Positions 34,471 to 46,829 of a DNA stretch of 64,000 bases are shown in pieces. The notes beneath the pieces are model-generated. The model saw only the letters and a list, made by a program, of their open reading frames with translations, did not search any database and was not told the origin of the DNA. How positions within the stretch are numbered: position 1 is the stretch's first letter; the number at the start of each line of letters is the position of its first letter. The translations under genes were made by a program, and so were the position numbers. The DNA is taken from positions 1,550,001 through 1,614,000 of the forward strand of contig JAUKPH010000023.1 of assembly GCA_030549335.1 (NCBI GenBank), given 5' to 3'. Source of the stretch: Pontederia crassipes. Taxonomy: Eukaryota; Streptophyta; Magnoliopsida; Commelinales; Pontederiaceae.

Positions 34471-34767
34471 GATTCGTAAGAAATTCGACATTGCAATTGA
34501 ATTTTGAAGTTTGACTCGCTTATTGAACTAATTTAATATTTATTTTTAGTTAATTATTACTATTCTGAGTTAATTCCTTCAGCAACCGTAGGCCATTTTT
34601 AAACCTTTTGATAGCGATATATCAACATCAGGTTACGTTGAACTGTATAAAGAAAGGTTCATGCATGTATATACCAAGAAAAGACAGAACGTAAGGAGGG
34701 GCCCAAAGAAAAAAAATAATTACAAAAGAGGAAGAAAAAAAGTAAAATATTCTTTAAAAAGTAATAA
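34471..34767 (+). repeat. Duplicated unit A-B, second copy, part A
   Basis: Second copy of part A (see 33305-33963). It is separated from its part B by an inserted LTR (34768-36869). Confidence 0.75.
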
Positions 34768-36869
34768 TGTCCCCAAATCGACCAACGCCACGTGGCGACG
34801 ACCAACCTAAGACACTTCAAACGTTATGGCATTGACCATTATGTTGACCAAGAAAATAATTTAGATATATCGGCAATAGAATAAAAGGGAAAGGTAGATA
34901 ATAGTATAAATAGCGAAAGTCGAAAAGTTATTACATGATCTTAAAATAAGAGAATCATCAGGATTAGAGTTCCTAAATGTGGAAAGAATAGATCTAGATA
35001 ACTGGGCCATTAAGTTCATGTGCTTTATCGTCCTCTGAGCTTTGTCGCAGTATACCAACTCAACACCATCACTAAACTAGCCATGTGGAATTCAAATACA
35101 AGGGAGGAGATGCTCCCGTAATCTTTACAGCCTAGTGGGGAATCAATAAAGATATACAATGCATAACTCTAACTAGCATAAATAAAAAATGATGACAAAT
35201 ACTTATCTATTTAGAAAATTGGGCATGGAGTCATCATAGATCATGGATAAGGGGAGTCAATTGATATCAATAATTAGGAAGATCACATGATGTATGATAA
35301 GCTTGGAATCAATGGTAGGCTTGATAATCATGACATAAATCATAACGATAACTTGACTTGATGTTCATGCTTGCTTTACTTATCCATACTTCTTAATCTT
35401 AAATCATGCTTGGAAATAAAATGACTTTAGGTGCCTTTAAATTCTTCATGGGGTATGCCGAGCGAAACAATACAACTTTGTGCGAATCAATGGGTGACCA
35501 AACTATGACCAAGGGAGCGACCCTTATCATGAGGCATTTGGCATAGGTTGACAACCCAGTGTTCATCTTTCATCTTATCTTATTAATCATTTTGGGAGTC
35601 ATGTTTCATGGTTCGTCATAACGTGAGAGTAGATAAATCAATAATGAAATAAATCAATCTAAAGGTTCTTGTCATAGATCAGGATGAAATCATATCTCGG
35701 ATAAAATCAGGTGAGTGAAACATATACATGAGCATATGGGCTTCAAATCAGGTTCAGAGATCAATGAGAAAACATGAATGTGGGTCTCGGATGTCATAGC
35801 CTAGGTTGGGTACAGGTTGACCCAGGCCGGGTTTATAGTAGAAACTCGGGCCGAGTGTACCCGTCACTCGAGTCGGGATCATGAATAGTGTCGTGCAACG
35901 TCAGGGTCGACGTGGGATGAACCCGAATCGGGTGGCAAAATGTCGAGAGATCGATTGATCTGCCACTCGCTAACCCGGGTCGGGTTCAAGGTTACCTGGG
36001 CCGACTTCCACGAGCATGGCCATGAAAAACTAGACTACACGGTTGGTTGAGGTATGAACCCGGGCCGGGTTCCTATATATTTTGGAATGTCGAGAAACAA
36101 TCTTAACATTATTACAAACACAGATCAGGCATTCATACGACATAAGTAAAATATAGATCAGAGAATTACAGTCATAGCAGAAATTAATAGTATGGCAAAC
36201 AATCATCAAAGCAGATCACAAGATTACAATTACAAAGCATAAATCTAGCTAATCATAATAATCAGACGACAATCAATCTATCACTCATCAGATTCACCTT
36301 CTCATCATTTTCTTCATGCTTTACATGAATAAAGGCATGGTCAGATCTTTATAGAATTCATATTAATTCTACTTAGAGTCATGTAAGGTGATTTCATATT
36401 TCACCCACCTCTAACCATGCTTGACCTTCCTCGCTAATCAGTTTGAATCAATGGTTGCGTGCTCCTTGCTGTCCTAGCATGTGATCTCCTTCCCTTGGCC
36501 GATCTCCACCTATAGGACAGTCCAGATCGAAGAGGAACGTGAGAATTGGATATAGGAAATAGGGAATGCATGAGGGAGAAGAGAAAACATTGGTTACCCT
36601 TGCACTTGATGAAACAGGGAGAAATTCTTCCCCCACAGAACACGTATGAGATGATAGGTAAAATAAAAAGATGGGATATCAGGAGAAAAATCCAGCATTA
36701 TCCTATTTGATTCCCCCTATCCGAATATTACTACACATCATCCCCTACTTTTCCTCTCCTAACTGCCTCCATAATATCTGAAATTTTTGCATTTTTTACT
36801 CACCCACATGGCCGTTTCATTTGTTGCATTTTAACTTTTATTTATTCTTTTTTTTCTCTGGGCATTACA
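34768..36869 (-). mobile_element. Putative solo Gypsy LTR (chromovirus-like), 2,102 bp
   Basis: On the minus strand it starts TGTAATGCCCAGAG, as many plant chromovirus LTRs do, and ends GGGGACA. The inserted length is defined by comparison with the uninterrupted A-B unit at 33599/33600. The flanking duplication is imperfect (AATAA at 34763-34767, AATTA at 36870-36874). No gag or pol. About 35,820-36,075 is an array of CCCGG..CCGGG palindromes. Confidence 0.65.
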
Positions 36870-37204
36870 AATTATATATATTCAAATAACTTGGATGGTT
36901 GAGATCGTGTTTCACACGTTGTAAAGCAAAAGCTGGTTCACACATCCATTTTACCATTTCACACGCTGTAAGAAATCCTATGAAAAATGTCCTTGGAATA
37001 ACGTTCGTCCGACGGGCGCATAAAATGCATTGGTATTTTTAACGGATGATGTCGTCTCGAAGACGGAGTCGATATTTCATCGTCAGAGTCAGTGGTCACT
37101 GGAACCGAGAGTTGATCTCATTGCCAAGCCAGCAGGCAGATTTGGAGAGGGAGAGAGGAAGGGAGAGAGGGTGAGAAAGAGAATACGAGGGATCCGGCTG
37201 CCAA
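36870..37204 (+). repeat. Duplicated unit A-B, second copy, part B
   Basis: Second copy of part B (see 33305-33963), continuing to GGATCCGGCTGCCAATGGC. Confidence 0.75.
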
Positions 37205-37430
37205 TGGCTGGATCTGGCTACTAGATGGTCAAATCTGGCCGAGCTGATGCGTGGAGGTGTCCTGCCCCTAGGGAGCTGATTTAGTTGCTAGACAGGCGAT
37301 CCGACCTCTAAGCGACCTTGGACACTCGATTTGGTTGCTTGCAGCCGAATTTGGAGAGGGAGAGAGAAAGATAGAGGGAATGAGGGATCCAACTACCAAT
37401 GGCCGCATCTGGCCGCCAGGGAGAGAGAGT
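37138..37430 (+). repeat. Direct repeat of a purine-rich segment
   Basis: GATTTGGAGAGGGAGAGAG..., followed by GAGGGATCC..CT.CCAATGGC, occurs at about 37,138-37,210 and again at 37,350-37,405. Between them is CT-rich sequence with several CTGGC(T/C)GC variants. No gene. Confidence 0.55.
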
Positions 37431-38728
37431 ACAACATTCCAAAATTTTTTAATTATTTTTAGTAATTAAAACAAATTCAAATTTTAGGATTTGTTAAAGA
37501 AAGTTCAAGTTTAAAATAAAATAAAAATATTGTTAGATTAGTGATAAGAGAAGAGAAAAAGATAAGATAGAGAAAGTTTGAAAGTGAATAAAACTATAAT
37601 TATATCAAAGAAACAAAAAGAAGAAAAAAAGATAACTCCTAACGAGATCAGGAGTTAAAACATAATAAGATTAGGGTTTTACATTTAATTTTTAATCTAA
37701 GTATAAGTTTAGGATATTGGTTTAATGCGGGTGCTCACTGCTTACATTGGGAGCACCATGCTCCCATTTTTACGGACCTTAGATCCTGAATCAAGGGCTC
37801 GAATTCGTGTGCATATCTCAGTAGTCCGATTCACATGCGACGACTGAGATCGTTCATCTGCCCTAATGCCCTAATCTTCTCCTCCTCGCCTTCTCTCTTC
37901 TCGTGCGCCACCCGACCCGCCGTCCGCTCAACCAGGATTCTCCCTCGCCGACACTCCATTTTGCACACCATCGGCAGAGGGCTGATGGTGGAGTGGGGAG
38001 AAGCTCTAATCTCGCTCGACGAGCCCTCGCTGCCACGGGTGCTTCGATCCTACTCGAGGAGCCCTCGCCATTGGGCCAAGCTCCGATCTCACTCGTGAAG
38101 CTCCGATCCAACGCTCACGCTGCTACGTAAGAATCCATGTGAACTTATTCATAACCTGAGAACCCGCGAGCTTGTTCGCCGCTGCACACACTTCTTGATC
38201 CCTCACACCCATTGCCTCGTGACCACTCGCCACCACTAGCCGCCGCCTTGACCACATGATTGAATTCAACCGTCCCCTCCTATGAATTGGATGGCTGAGA
38301 TACGCGCACGAATTTGAGCCCTTAATTCACAATCCAATGGCTGTAAAAATGGGAGCACCCCCATTAGGATATAATGGACTTCAAGGAGGGTTAAAATAAG
38401 ATTTTTATGTCCAAAAGCATTTAGAAGATAAAATAATATTATTTTATTATTTTGTTGCGAAAATAAAAAGATAAGAATAATAATTAATTACTTAAGTCAA
38501 AAATAATTTTGTTTAAAAAGAGATAGAATAAGGAAAAGGTAATTAGAAGAGAATTAAAGATGAAGTGTAATGTAGGATTGAGTTAGAATTTCTAATGAAA
38601 ATATGAGTTTTAAAGTTAAAATTGTTTGGAAAATAAAATAAAAAATTTACTATTTTAAATCTAAAATTTATGCAAATAGGAAAAATAACTATTTAATCAT
38701 GAAAATAGATAGAAGTTAGAAGATGATA
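37431..38728 (+). repeat. Gypsy LTR relic, split by a Mutator-like element
   Basis: The AT-rich sequence at 37,431-37,717 and 38,373-38,728 resembles the reverse complement of 62,760-63,770. Shared runs include AAATTTTAGGATTTGTTAAA, AGAAGATAAAATAAT and AAGATAAGAATAATAATTAA. It is therefore the same LTR family as the last part of the window, in the opposite orientation. No ends recognised. Confidence 0.5.
37718..38363. mobile_element. Mutator-like element with GC-rich interior (Pack-MULE candidate), 646 bp
   Basis: A perfect 9-bp target duplication TTAGGATAT (37709-37717 and 38364-38372) is the Mutator signature. Long terminal inverted repeats of about 80 bp share GGGTGCTCCCATTTTTAC and, further in, AAGGGCTCGAATTCGTG against AAGGGCTCAAATTCGTG. 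The left repeat has an extra ~30 bp that repeats part of its own end. The interior (about 37,860-38,260) is GC-rich, unlike its AT-rich neighbourhood, and has an 87-codon plus-strand frame at 37835-38098, with a possible donor GTAAGA near 38,126. No transposase. A captured host exon is plausible but not recognised. Confidence 0.82.
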
Positions 38729-39512
38729 TGAACTCGGAAATGCCTATAATTACACCCGGTGATAGAAGAATATTCTAGCAAAGTCGGATGGATTTCAATC
38801 CGAAGGAAATTGAATAATCAAGAATGTTTGCAATTTATAATTGATCCAATTACAAGATCAAGCATCGAACTTCTCAACGTGTTATGAATTGGGCCACATG
38901 AAGAGTCAACATAACTTGGACCAAACAAAGCATGATTTAACCATATTTATTTGAAAATTTTGAATTAATTATATATGAAAAAATCTGCTAGGATTTGTAA
39001 GAGGAATTGCTTTGGTTATTTTAGAAAACTAGTTAACTTACTTGTATGCTAAGTTAGGGCTTTTTCTTTCACTCCAAATTCTGCTATGTAGGGCCTATAA
39101 GTACTGATATTATTGTAATTATTTTGAACATCTTTGAATCTGTTGAAATATGACTTCAATTGCTTTTGCTGTGAGGGAACTCCTACAACCTGTTCTTCTG
39201 ATATTTGTAATCAACAACGGAAGTTCCTGAATAACAGGTTGCAGGCGTTCCCTAACAACCCGTTCTTCTGATAAATATAATTAAACCATGATTTATTTGA
39301 TCTAAGTTATGCTAACTCTTCATGCGGCCCAATTTGTAACACGTTGGGAAGTTGGATCTAGATCAGTTGTAAATTGAAAACAATCTTGATTATCTTTCAT
39401 TTCCTTATGTCTGAGATCCACACCATTATTTTGATCATCTAACTTTGCTAAAAGATTCTTCTATCACCGGCTACAATTAGAGGCATTTTCGAATTCATAT
39501 CATTCCCCTTCT
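38729..39512. repeat. Large inverted repeat around an LTR-like core
   Basis: The left arm (about 38,729-38,955) and the reverse complement of the right arm (about 39,280-39,512) share GGTGATAGAAGAAT, AGCAAAGT, CAACGTGTTA and ATTGGGCC.CATGAAGAGT in the same order, at about 75-80%. The ~325-bp core looks like part of an LTR, with GGGCCTATAAGTACTG and a doubled CCTGTTCTTCTGATA or CCCGTTCTTCTGATA. The arms look like the 3' end of Gypsy pol on opposite strands, so two oppositely oriented Gypsy fragments probably meet here. Confidence 0.65.
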
Positions 39513-40903
39513 CTTCAAAAGGATTGTCCTCGAATATGCATATACAATAAGAAGAATATAACCTATCACATAATTAAATTTTTAAATAATTTAGGACACG
39601 CATAATATTGATACTTCCCTTTCACGTGTCAGATGGCCTGCACGATGTATCTCAAGTACGACATCTCATTTATTCCATTCTGATTAACTTCTACAAATGT
39701 AGAGAAAGAACAACATAAGTACTATAAAAAATTAATATAACTCCTATTCTCACCTGGATGAAATATCTTGTCTCCATGTGACAATGGGATTTTAAGAAAT
39801 AAATTAGGAAACTTCGGGCACCTTTGCGCATAAGGATCCCATCAAAAAAGGTGTGCAATGTATTCCAAAGAAGTAGGAATCCAATATGGATATCATCAAG
39901 TGTTTCCAAGATATGAAGATCAATGTTCACGAAATAAAATGGATCTTTAAAATATGAAAGTGAAATACCATAAGATTCGTGAGCTCCCAAACAACTTGGC
40001 TCATGGAAAGAAGCATGAAATTCCCTGCTATTACTCATCATATCACCCAAATGATCATGCAAGTGGTTACTGTAAATAAAAAGATCAATTAAAATAATCA
40101 CAGATCTTTTGAGGAGAACACACAAAAGTCCAATTGATGCAAATTTCTCATTTGTGATGTAAAAATCATACGATAGGTTGCAATAGTTATTTGAAGAAAT
40201 GCTCTTAGTAAGACACAAGAGTTTGTTCTAGGAAATGAATAAGATTATACTCTTATTAGAAAGTCTAAAAATCAAAATGAGACAATCAAATATGCTCAAT
40301 AATAGAAAATATTCATTCCAGAAATTCAATGTAAAGTATAAATAAAATGAACCACCACCCAACAAATATGAAAATGAAAGAGATGAATGACATTAAACAC
40401 CTCTCTCGACTAAACCCTATAAACTAGTCACATTAAACAAATATAAAGTTTCAAAGCAAGGAGACGGACCTTTCAAACATCTTGTCATACATTAATTACA
40501 ACCTCTTTCAAATCCTTACAAGATTGGATTTATAACTTCATGTACCCCGCTCCTACATGTCTGCAAAGAAACATCAAAATCAAAATAGAACAAATCCTTA
40601 GAGTTAAGGAAAAAAATTACTGAATTCTCTTTCTTTTTGCTCATATCTCTTTGTAGGTGGCCTTTCTAAACACTCAAGATGTAATCTTCTCTCATTCTCA
40701 CAACTCTCATAACATTCAACATCTAAATATGGTATCTCGATGCTTTCAGAAGGTGACCTTTCTAAGCACTCAAAAGTTGTGTGGCTATCATTTTCATCAC
40801 TCAAGTTGTGGCACTCATACTTTTCATCTTTGTCTTCCTCAGAATCCTCAAAATTACTTTGAATTCTAGTATGACAATCAATTATATTTATCTTCAACTA
40901 ATG
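39513..40903 (-). other. Unassigned stretch, probably Gypsy relic, with two minus-strand frames
   Basis: A 175-codon frame (39691-40218) and a 97-codon frame (40604-40897) are open on the minus strand. The second is acidic and repeats ECLERSP / ECLERPP. I recognise neither. The sequence at the left edge reads NPFEEKGNDMN on the minus strand, like the segment after Gypsy integrase, so the block may be the far end of the relic seen at 46830-48375, split by the element between. Confidence in either being a real gene is low. Confidence 0.3.
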
Positions 40904-40908
40904 TTGTG

Positions 40909-42466
40909 TAATGCATGCATTTTCATACATGTTTTACATGCATTATTTAGGTTATTTCTCATAATTTTTACCATTGCATGCATCTATTTTCTTATTTATT
41001 TTCTTAATTTCTTTTGAGTCCAAAGCAACCCACTTGTGTCTTATTTTATTCTCAAGATAATCATTTTGGAGGTCCAAAGCGATCGGATTAGAAAAGAACG
41101 CAAAAACGGAGCACAAAGAGCACATATGTTCGAGTTCAAGAGAAACCCGGGCCGGACTGGCATCATACCCGAACTGAGTTGCCATAAAAATCGATTTCGA
41201 ATAGATTACAGTCCGAAAATAAAATCTGAACATAACCCGGTCCGAGTTAGACCATCAGCCAAACTGGTAGTGGTTTTTTGGCTGACTTTAACTTAGATTT
41301 AAATAGCGAACTTAACTCGGAATCCTAAAAGGCCGTCATCCCTATAAATATGGACGTACCACAAACCCATAGAGAAGCAATCTTGGAGTTTAGAGCCCCA
41401 GACGTATGAAAATGAGAGAACAATTTCTACTGCGCGCCACTACAAATCAACTGAGAATTGAAGAAACCAAGGTTTTCAATGATCGTTTTTGGCGTAGCCT
41501 TAGCCAAGTCTTGTTCCAAAGGAGACGTCTACTACCTGGAAGTTTCCTTTAATATTTCTAATCATTTTATTATATTTTTCTTCTCAAATTTAGTGTCAAA
41601 TCAATTGTTTATGGAACAGTTTCATTATTTTGGGAAGACCGATCTTGAACCCAAAATTTCTCTTACTTTATTTTATGATTTAGAGTTTTTTGAACTTGAG
41701 TATGACTTTCACTTAATGCTTTTATCATAGCTAGATAGGTTTGCATGTTAATTATTAGCATTTTAGTAGTAATTACGTGTTAATCTGTGCATGATAATCG
41801 ATCATATGCGCGTTGGAATCAATTAACACAGAACCTAGGCCGAGTTTAATCAACCCGGACCGGGTACCCATTCAACTCGGGCTGTGCCTTGCGGACCCGA
41901 GCCGAGTTTATCTGGAGGAAGAAGAACAAGGCATAGTCCGGGTCGGGTTCCTTGAAACTGGGGCGGGTTTAATTGTACTCAATTTGATTTTCGATCATAT
42001 GATTTGAGGCCGTAAATTGTAGATTATTAATTAATTTTTTACTAATTAATAATATAGATTTCATTTTAAAGCATCCTAATTAAAGTAGATCGAAGTTGAC
42101 TTATTTAGCTACTTTTATCTATTCTTAATTTAGGGTAGTTAGGTTGCCCTAACCAAACCTATACTTTTGGCGATCTTTCCATCACTTGAATTCTACAAAA
42201 AAACTTATTAATAATTAAGAGATAAGGTGGCATTAAAGATCTGCGTTTTAATTTTCTCTCTTTACTTAAGTGTTCGAATATTTGAGATCGACATCACCTT
42301 TTTATTCTATTTTATTTTAAATCATAAATATATTTTTTTCCAATTAATTAACTAAGGTTAGAAAGTAAATTAGTCACTAGTCCTTGTGGGATCAACAACT
42401 CTTACTTACACTTTATTACTTGATTCGACCTAGTATACTTGCTAGTATTTTCCGCATGCAATTGTC
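40909..42466 (+). repeat. 5' LTR of the non-autonomous Tat-like element
   Basis: About 1.56 kb; its right edge is approximate because the last bases differ from the 3' LTR. A TATA box (CCTATAAATATGG) lies near 41,341. Two clusters of CCCGG..CCGGG-type palindromes are at about 41,140-41,265 and 41,835-41,970, one on each side of the promoter. Confidence 0.82.
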
Positions 42467-42599
42467 GGGGACTTGTTTGATTTATTTTATCTTTCTTACC
42501 TTATTGATTATTTGGAATTTTATTACTCATCTTGATTATCTTTGTGTTCATCATATACTTTCATGCCGTTCTTTTTTAATTTTTAGGAAAAATCTTTGT

Positions 42600-43350
42600 G
42601 AGACCAAAACTCAATGGCAACGAAGCTCAAGAATTCCAATAAACAATCCAAGCCACTTGAAAATAGGAACATCACAAATGTCCAGGGAGATGCACATTTT
42701 GAAGCTTCAAGTAGTTGTCAACATGAAGAGACATCATCCACACGAATCATTCAAGTCGGCATCAACATAACTAGATGAAACACCTCTGAGCTACCTCACT
42801 ATACTATTGCTAAAGATATGTCAGAGGATCTATTAACCCTCCTCACAGAAATTGTTGGGGGCGTTGCTGAAGAAGTTCTCCACACAGGAAGAATTGATCC
42901 AAAACATGGAGAATCAAATTTCAAATATGAAGCAACACATCAATGAAAGAGATGGTGCCATCTCATCTTTGCTTGAAGATAAATCATCTATTGAGTCACA
43001 AGCCAATTTGGAAGGAATGCTTGGCCAACTCATATCAACAATTGAAACCAAGCTCAATACTCAAGATCAACTAATTCAATCCTTACATGCCTACGTGACC
43101 CAATTGAAGGATCACATTACAAAAGCCTCTGAGACTCCTTATCCGCAACCTCTTAACATTCAGCGTAAATTTGATGAGATGGAGGTGAAAATTAAAGCAC
43201 TAGAAAAGCAAGTTGCAGACTTTTCTTCTCAAGTAGATGCATCTCCAAAGGACTACAGCGATGAAAATTTTCCAGTCATCGTGTGTCCATGCCACTATCA
43301 AAACTATTATCAAAAGTTGAGGCCAGGTAGACATTATCAACAATGAACAT
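42600..43350 (+). pseudogene. Gag-like coiled-coil region of the non-autonomous element, fossil
   Basis: It opens near 42,613 with MATKLKNSNKQSK. Further on come heptad-rich helices: EELIQNMENQISNMKQHINE, IETKLNTQDQLIQSLHAYVT and EMEVKIKALEKQVADFSSQV. No zinc knuckle was found. Its position just inside the 5' LTR fits gag, but no match was recognised. Confidence 0.45.
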
Positions 43351-44790
43351 GAACTTCAAAGTGTAGGATAAAAGAGACAAGTGAGTACATACTAGAAGAT
43401 GGGGAAGTTCGACGGAGGAGCTCGCCATCGAAAATCCCACCCACAGCAACAAACTTGCCTCAAAGTCCACCACCACAAAAGGAGGAGAGCATACCAGTTG
43501 CACCATCAGAATCATCAACACACAAAGCACCAACCTTACCCAAGAAATGGTGACCGAAGTGTCCAACTTCAAATCAACACATGGAAAATCATTATATGAA
43601 GTCAAAGGCAAAGCCAAAATCACTAAAGAAGGTTAGGTGTGTATTCACACACATTTGTTGAGATCATAATCTTGGATGTACACGAACACATCACTTTCTC
43701 ACAGTGAGATTGTTCCTTATTGCGTATCTTATTCAAGCTTATCATTGCATATCATGACATCACTAAGTTTAACTAGTACTATCGAGTCTTATGCTAATTT
43801 TACTTTTCTTTTTAGATTGAGCCTTAGTTTGATTGTTTTTAGTTTGGTTTTTCCTATTTAGACGAGTCTATATATGTTAGTCATCTTTGTGTCTTAGTTT
43901 AGGTCTTTTATACATCGTTTGACTATCATTTTCACTTCGTACTCATTTGAGATTAAATATCACTTTTTAATCCCATTGACAAGCTATACTACAACAAAGA
44001 CCTAGGCCGAGTCTTTCCTTCACTTGAACTTGATTCCACACAATAGAAGGATTTCTTTTGACATAAAACAAAAGAAAAGGGAGTAGTTTGCCACATTGTA
44101 CCTTGCACAAATCCTACAACAACTTTACTAAGACTATCGAACAACACAAGAACATTATGGATTCTACTTGCCTCTACGTTCACCACCTTCACAAATGGGC
44201 TTAGCTGGTCATTTCTTTCTTTATTTTTTTTATTATTTGCATTTCATCTTTTGTACTCCCTATCATGTTTGACTAACACTGAGGATAGTATTTAGTTCAA
44301 GTTTCGGGGAGATTGCATTTCATGCATCATATTTGATTTCTACATTTGCATTGCATATTTACTTAGTTTATTGCATATTTGCTTTGTGGCTTGCATCTTA
44401 TGAAAATCTAAAAAAAATTTATAATTTCAAAAATTACAAAAATACCATTCACCATCATTTGTCGTTCTTGTTTGTTCTTCTTAATTGCACTTAAGTGAAA
44501 TTCAAGGACATCCTATGCACTTATGAAATTTTATTGTCATAATTTTACCTGTTCCATCACCTTAGTATTAGGAAATTTGGAAAGTGTTTGTTGCCGAGTA
44601 ACATTATGGATACTTAGACCACTAATTCTTATTCATGCTCACATTTCATTTCTTTTTTATTTTTTTTAATTTTTTGTCTTGATAGTAATAGCCTTTTTAT
44701 TGAGCACAAAGTATTTTGTGAGCTTAAAATAAATAAACCAAATATAAAAGAGGGTTAGTTGAACCCCAAAAGTTATAAGAAGGTATAAAT
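43351..44790 (+). other. Internal spacer of the non-autonomous element
   Basis: No gene recognised. AT-rich and full of stops on both strands. The ordinary pol genes would lie in this interval in a complete Gypsy element; none is seen. Confidence 0.5.
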
Positions 44791-45115
44791 GTGTTATCCG
44801 AACCTGGGTGTGTTCGGGTGATTAGATCTGTAAGGGATTCTTGACTGATGACCCAAGGGCAATTGCTCTAAGATCCATCGGTCAAAAGCCTGTTGCATAG
44901 ACCACCTTGGACAATATGGATAAGCACACCAAATCAGTGAAAAGAGTAATTGCTAAAAGTTGTATCATGAATGTGTTATCCAGAACATTGGTGTGTTCGG
45001 ACAATTAGATGCGTAGGGGATTCTTGCCTGATGACCTAAGGCCAACTGGTTTGGGATCCGTCGGTCGAAAGCCTGTTACATGGACTACCTTGAGCAATAT
45101 GAAGAAGCACATGAG
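44791..45115 (+). repeat. Tandem duplication before the 3' LTR
   Basis: Two units of about 180 bp (starting near 44,789 and 44,969) share TGTGTTATCC.GAAC, GTGTGTTCGG, GGATTCTTG.CTGATGACC and AAAGCCTGTT.CAT. Tandem repeats between the coding region and the 3' LTR are common in Tat/Athila-type elements. Confidence 0.75.
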
Positions 45116-45429
45116 TAATTAGTTCTATATGAGAATAGTAAGGTGAATAAAGTAAAATTAAGCTAACTCTTTACTTTTGCATTCAACATTAATGATATTA
45201 TTTGATAGGCTATATATTTTCTTGCACGAAGCTTAATTAGAATAAGTTTAAAAAATATTATGAGGCTAGTTATGGATTGTGGATAGATACTTTGGCGATG
45301 GACTTGTAAAACGATGGTAGTAAAAAAATATTAGTCATGGGGGTGGTGACTATGATAGTAATTTATAATTCTTGAGTCTAAACTTGAAGCTTGCTTGAGG
45401 ACAAGCAAGAGTTCAAGCTTGGGGGAATT

Positions 45430-46824
45430 TGATGCATGCATTTTCATATATGTTTTACATACATTATTTAGGTTATTTTTCGTAATTTTTATCATTGCAT
45501 GCATCTATTTTTTGTATTTATTTTCTTAATTTATTTTGAGTCCAAAGCTACCCAGTCGTGTTTTATTTTATTCTCAAGATCATCATTTTGGAGGTGCAAA
45601 GCGATCAAATCGGAAAAGCATGCAAAACAGAGCACAAAAAACACATATGATTGAGTTCAAGAGAAACCCGGACCGGGCTAGCATCATACCTGGACCGGGT
45701 TGACGTTAAAAACTGATTTTGAATTGATTTTAGTCCCAAAATAAAATCTGAATAGAACCCGGCCCGGGTTATACCAAACTCGGCCCAAGCTAGTACAATC
45801 AGCCAAACTGCCAGATTGCGTATTTTTTGGCCGACTTTAACTTAGATTTAAATCGCGAACTCAACTCGGAATCCTAAAAGGCAGTCATTCGTATAAATAT
45901 GGATGTACCACGAACCCATAGAGTAGCAATCTCGGAGTTTGGAGCCCTAGCCATACGGGAAATGAGAGAATAATTTCTACAACATTTTCGATGTAGTCTC
46001 GACCAAGACTTGTTCCAGAGGCGTCGTCTATTACTTGAAAGTTTTATTTAATATTTCGAATCATTTTATTATATTTTTCTTCTCTAATTTAGTGTCAAAT
46101 CAATTGTTTATGGAGCAGTTTCGCTATTTTGGGAAGACCGATCTTGAACCCAAAGTTTCTCTTAATTTATTTTATGATTTAGAGTTCTGCGAACTTGAGT
46201 ATGACTTTCACTTAATGCTTTTATCATATCTAGGTAGGTTTGCATGTTAATTATTAGCGGTTTAGTAGTAATTACGTGTTAATCTTATGCATGGCAATCG
46301 ATCATATACGCGTTGTAATCAATTAACACAGAACCCAGACCGAGTTCGATCAACCCGGAACGAGTACCCATTCAACTCTGGCCGTGCCTTGCGGACTCGA
46401 GCCAAGTTTGTCCGGCGGAAGAAGAACAAGGCATAGTCTGTGCTGGGTTTCCTTGAAACCGTACCAGGTTTAGTTATACTCAATTTGATTTTTAGTCATC
46501 TGATTTGAGGACGTAAATTGTGGATTATTAATTAACTTATTTAGTAATTAATAACATAGATTTGCATTTGAAAGCATCCTAATTAAAGGTAGATCGAAGT
46601 TGACTTGTTTAGCTACTTTTATCTATTTTTAATTTAGGGTAATTAGGTTGACATCATCTTTTTATTCTATTTTATTTTAAATTATAAATCTATTTTCTTC
46701 CAATTAATTAACTAAGGTTAGAAAGTAAATTAGTCTCTAGTCCTCGTAGGATCGACAACTCTTTATGACTTTTGATTTGACCTAGTATACTTGCTAGTAT
46801 TTTGCGCCTGCAATTCTCACATCA
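45430..46824 (+). repeat. 3' LTR of the non-autonomous Tat-like element (1,395 bp)
   Basis: It starts TGATGCATGC, ends CTCACATCA, with a TATA box near 45,893. Palindrome clusters lie at about 45,665-45,790 and 46,335-46,475, matching those of the 5' LTR. It is shorter than the 5' LTR, mainly by a loss near 46,645. Confidence 0.85.
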
Positions 46825-46829
46825 TTGTG

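Larger units (their letters stand above)
40909..46824 (+). mobile_element. Non-autonomous Tat-like Gypsy LTR element, 5.9 kb, no pol, fossil
   Basis: Two long LTRs and an exact duplication TTGTG (40904-40908 and 46825-46829). The 3' LTR starts TGATGCATGC right after a polypurine tract (AAGCTTGGGGGAA, near 45,415-45,427). The ~2.96-kb interior shows a short gag-like coiled coil but no protease, RT, RNase H or integrase, so it depended on a partner. LTRs differ by about 10% by eye. The primer site is not recognisable. Broken. Confidence 0.85.

Noticed and set aside
37863-38111. 82-codon minus-strand frame in the Mutator-like element
   Set aside because: Overlaps the plus-strand frames in GC-rich sequence; no reason to prefer it as coding.
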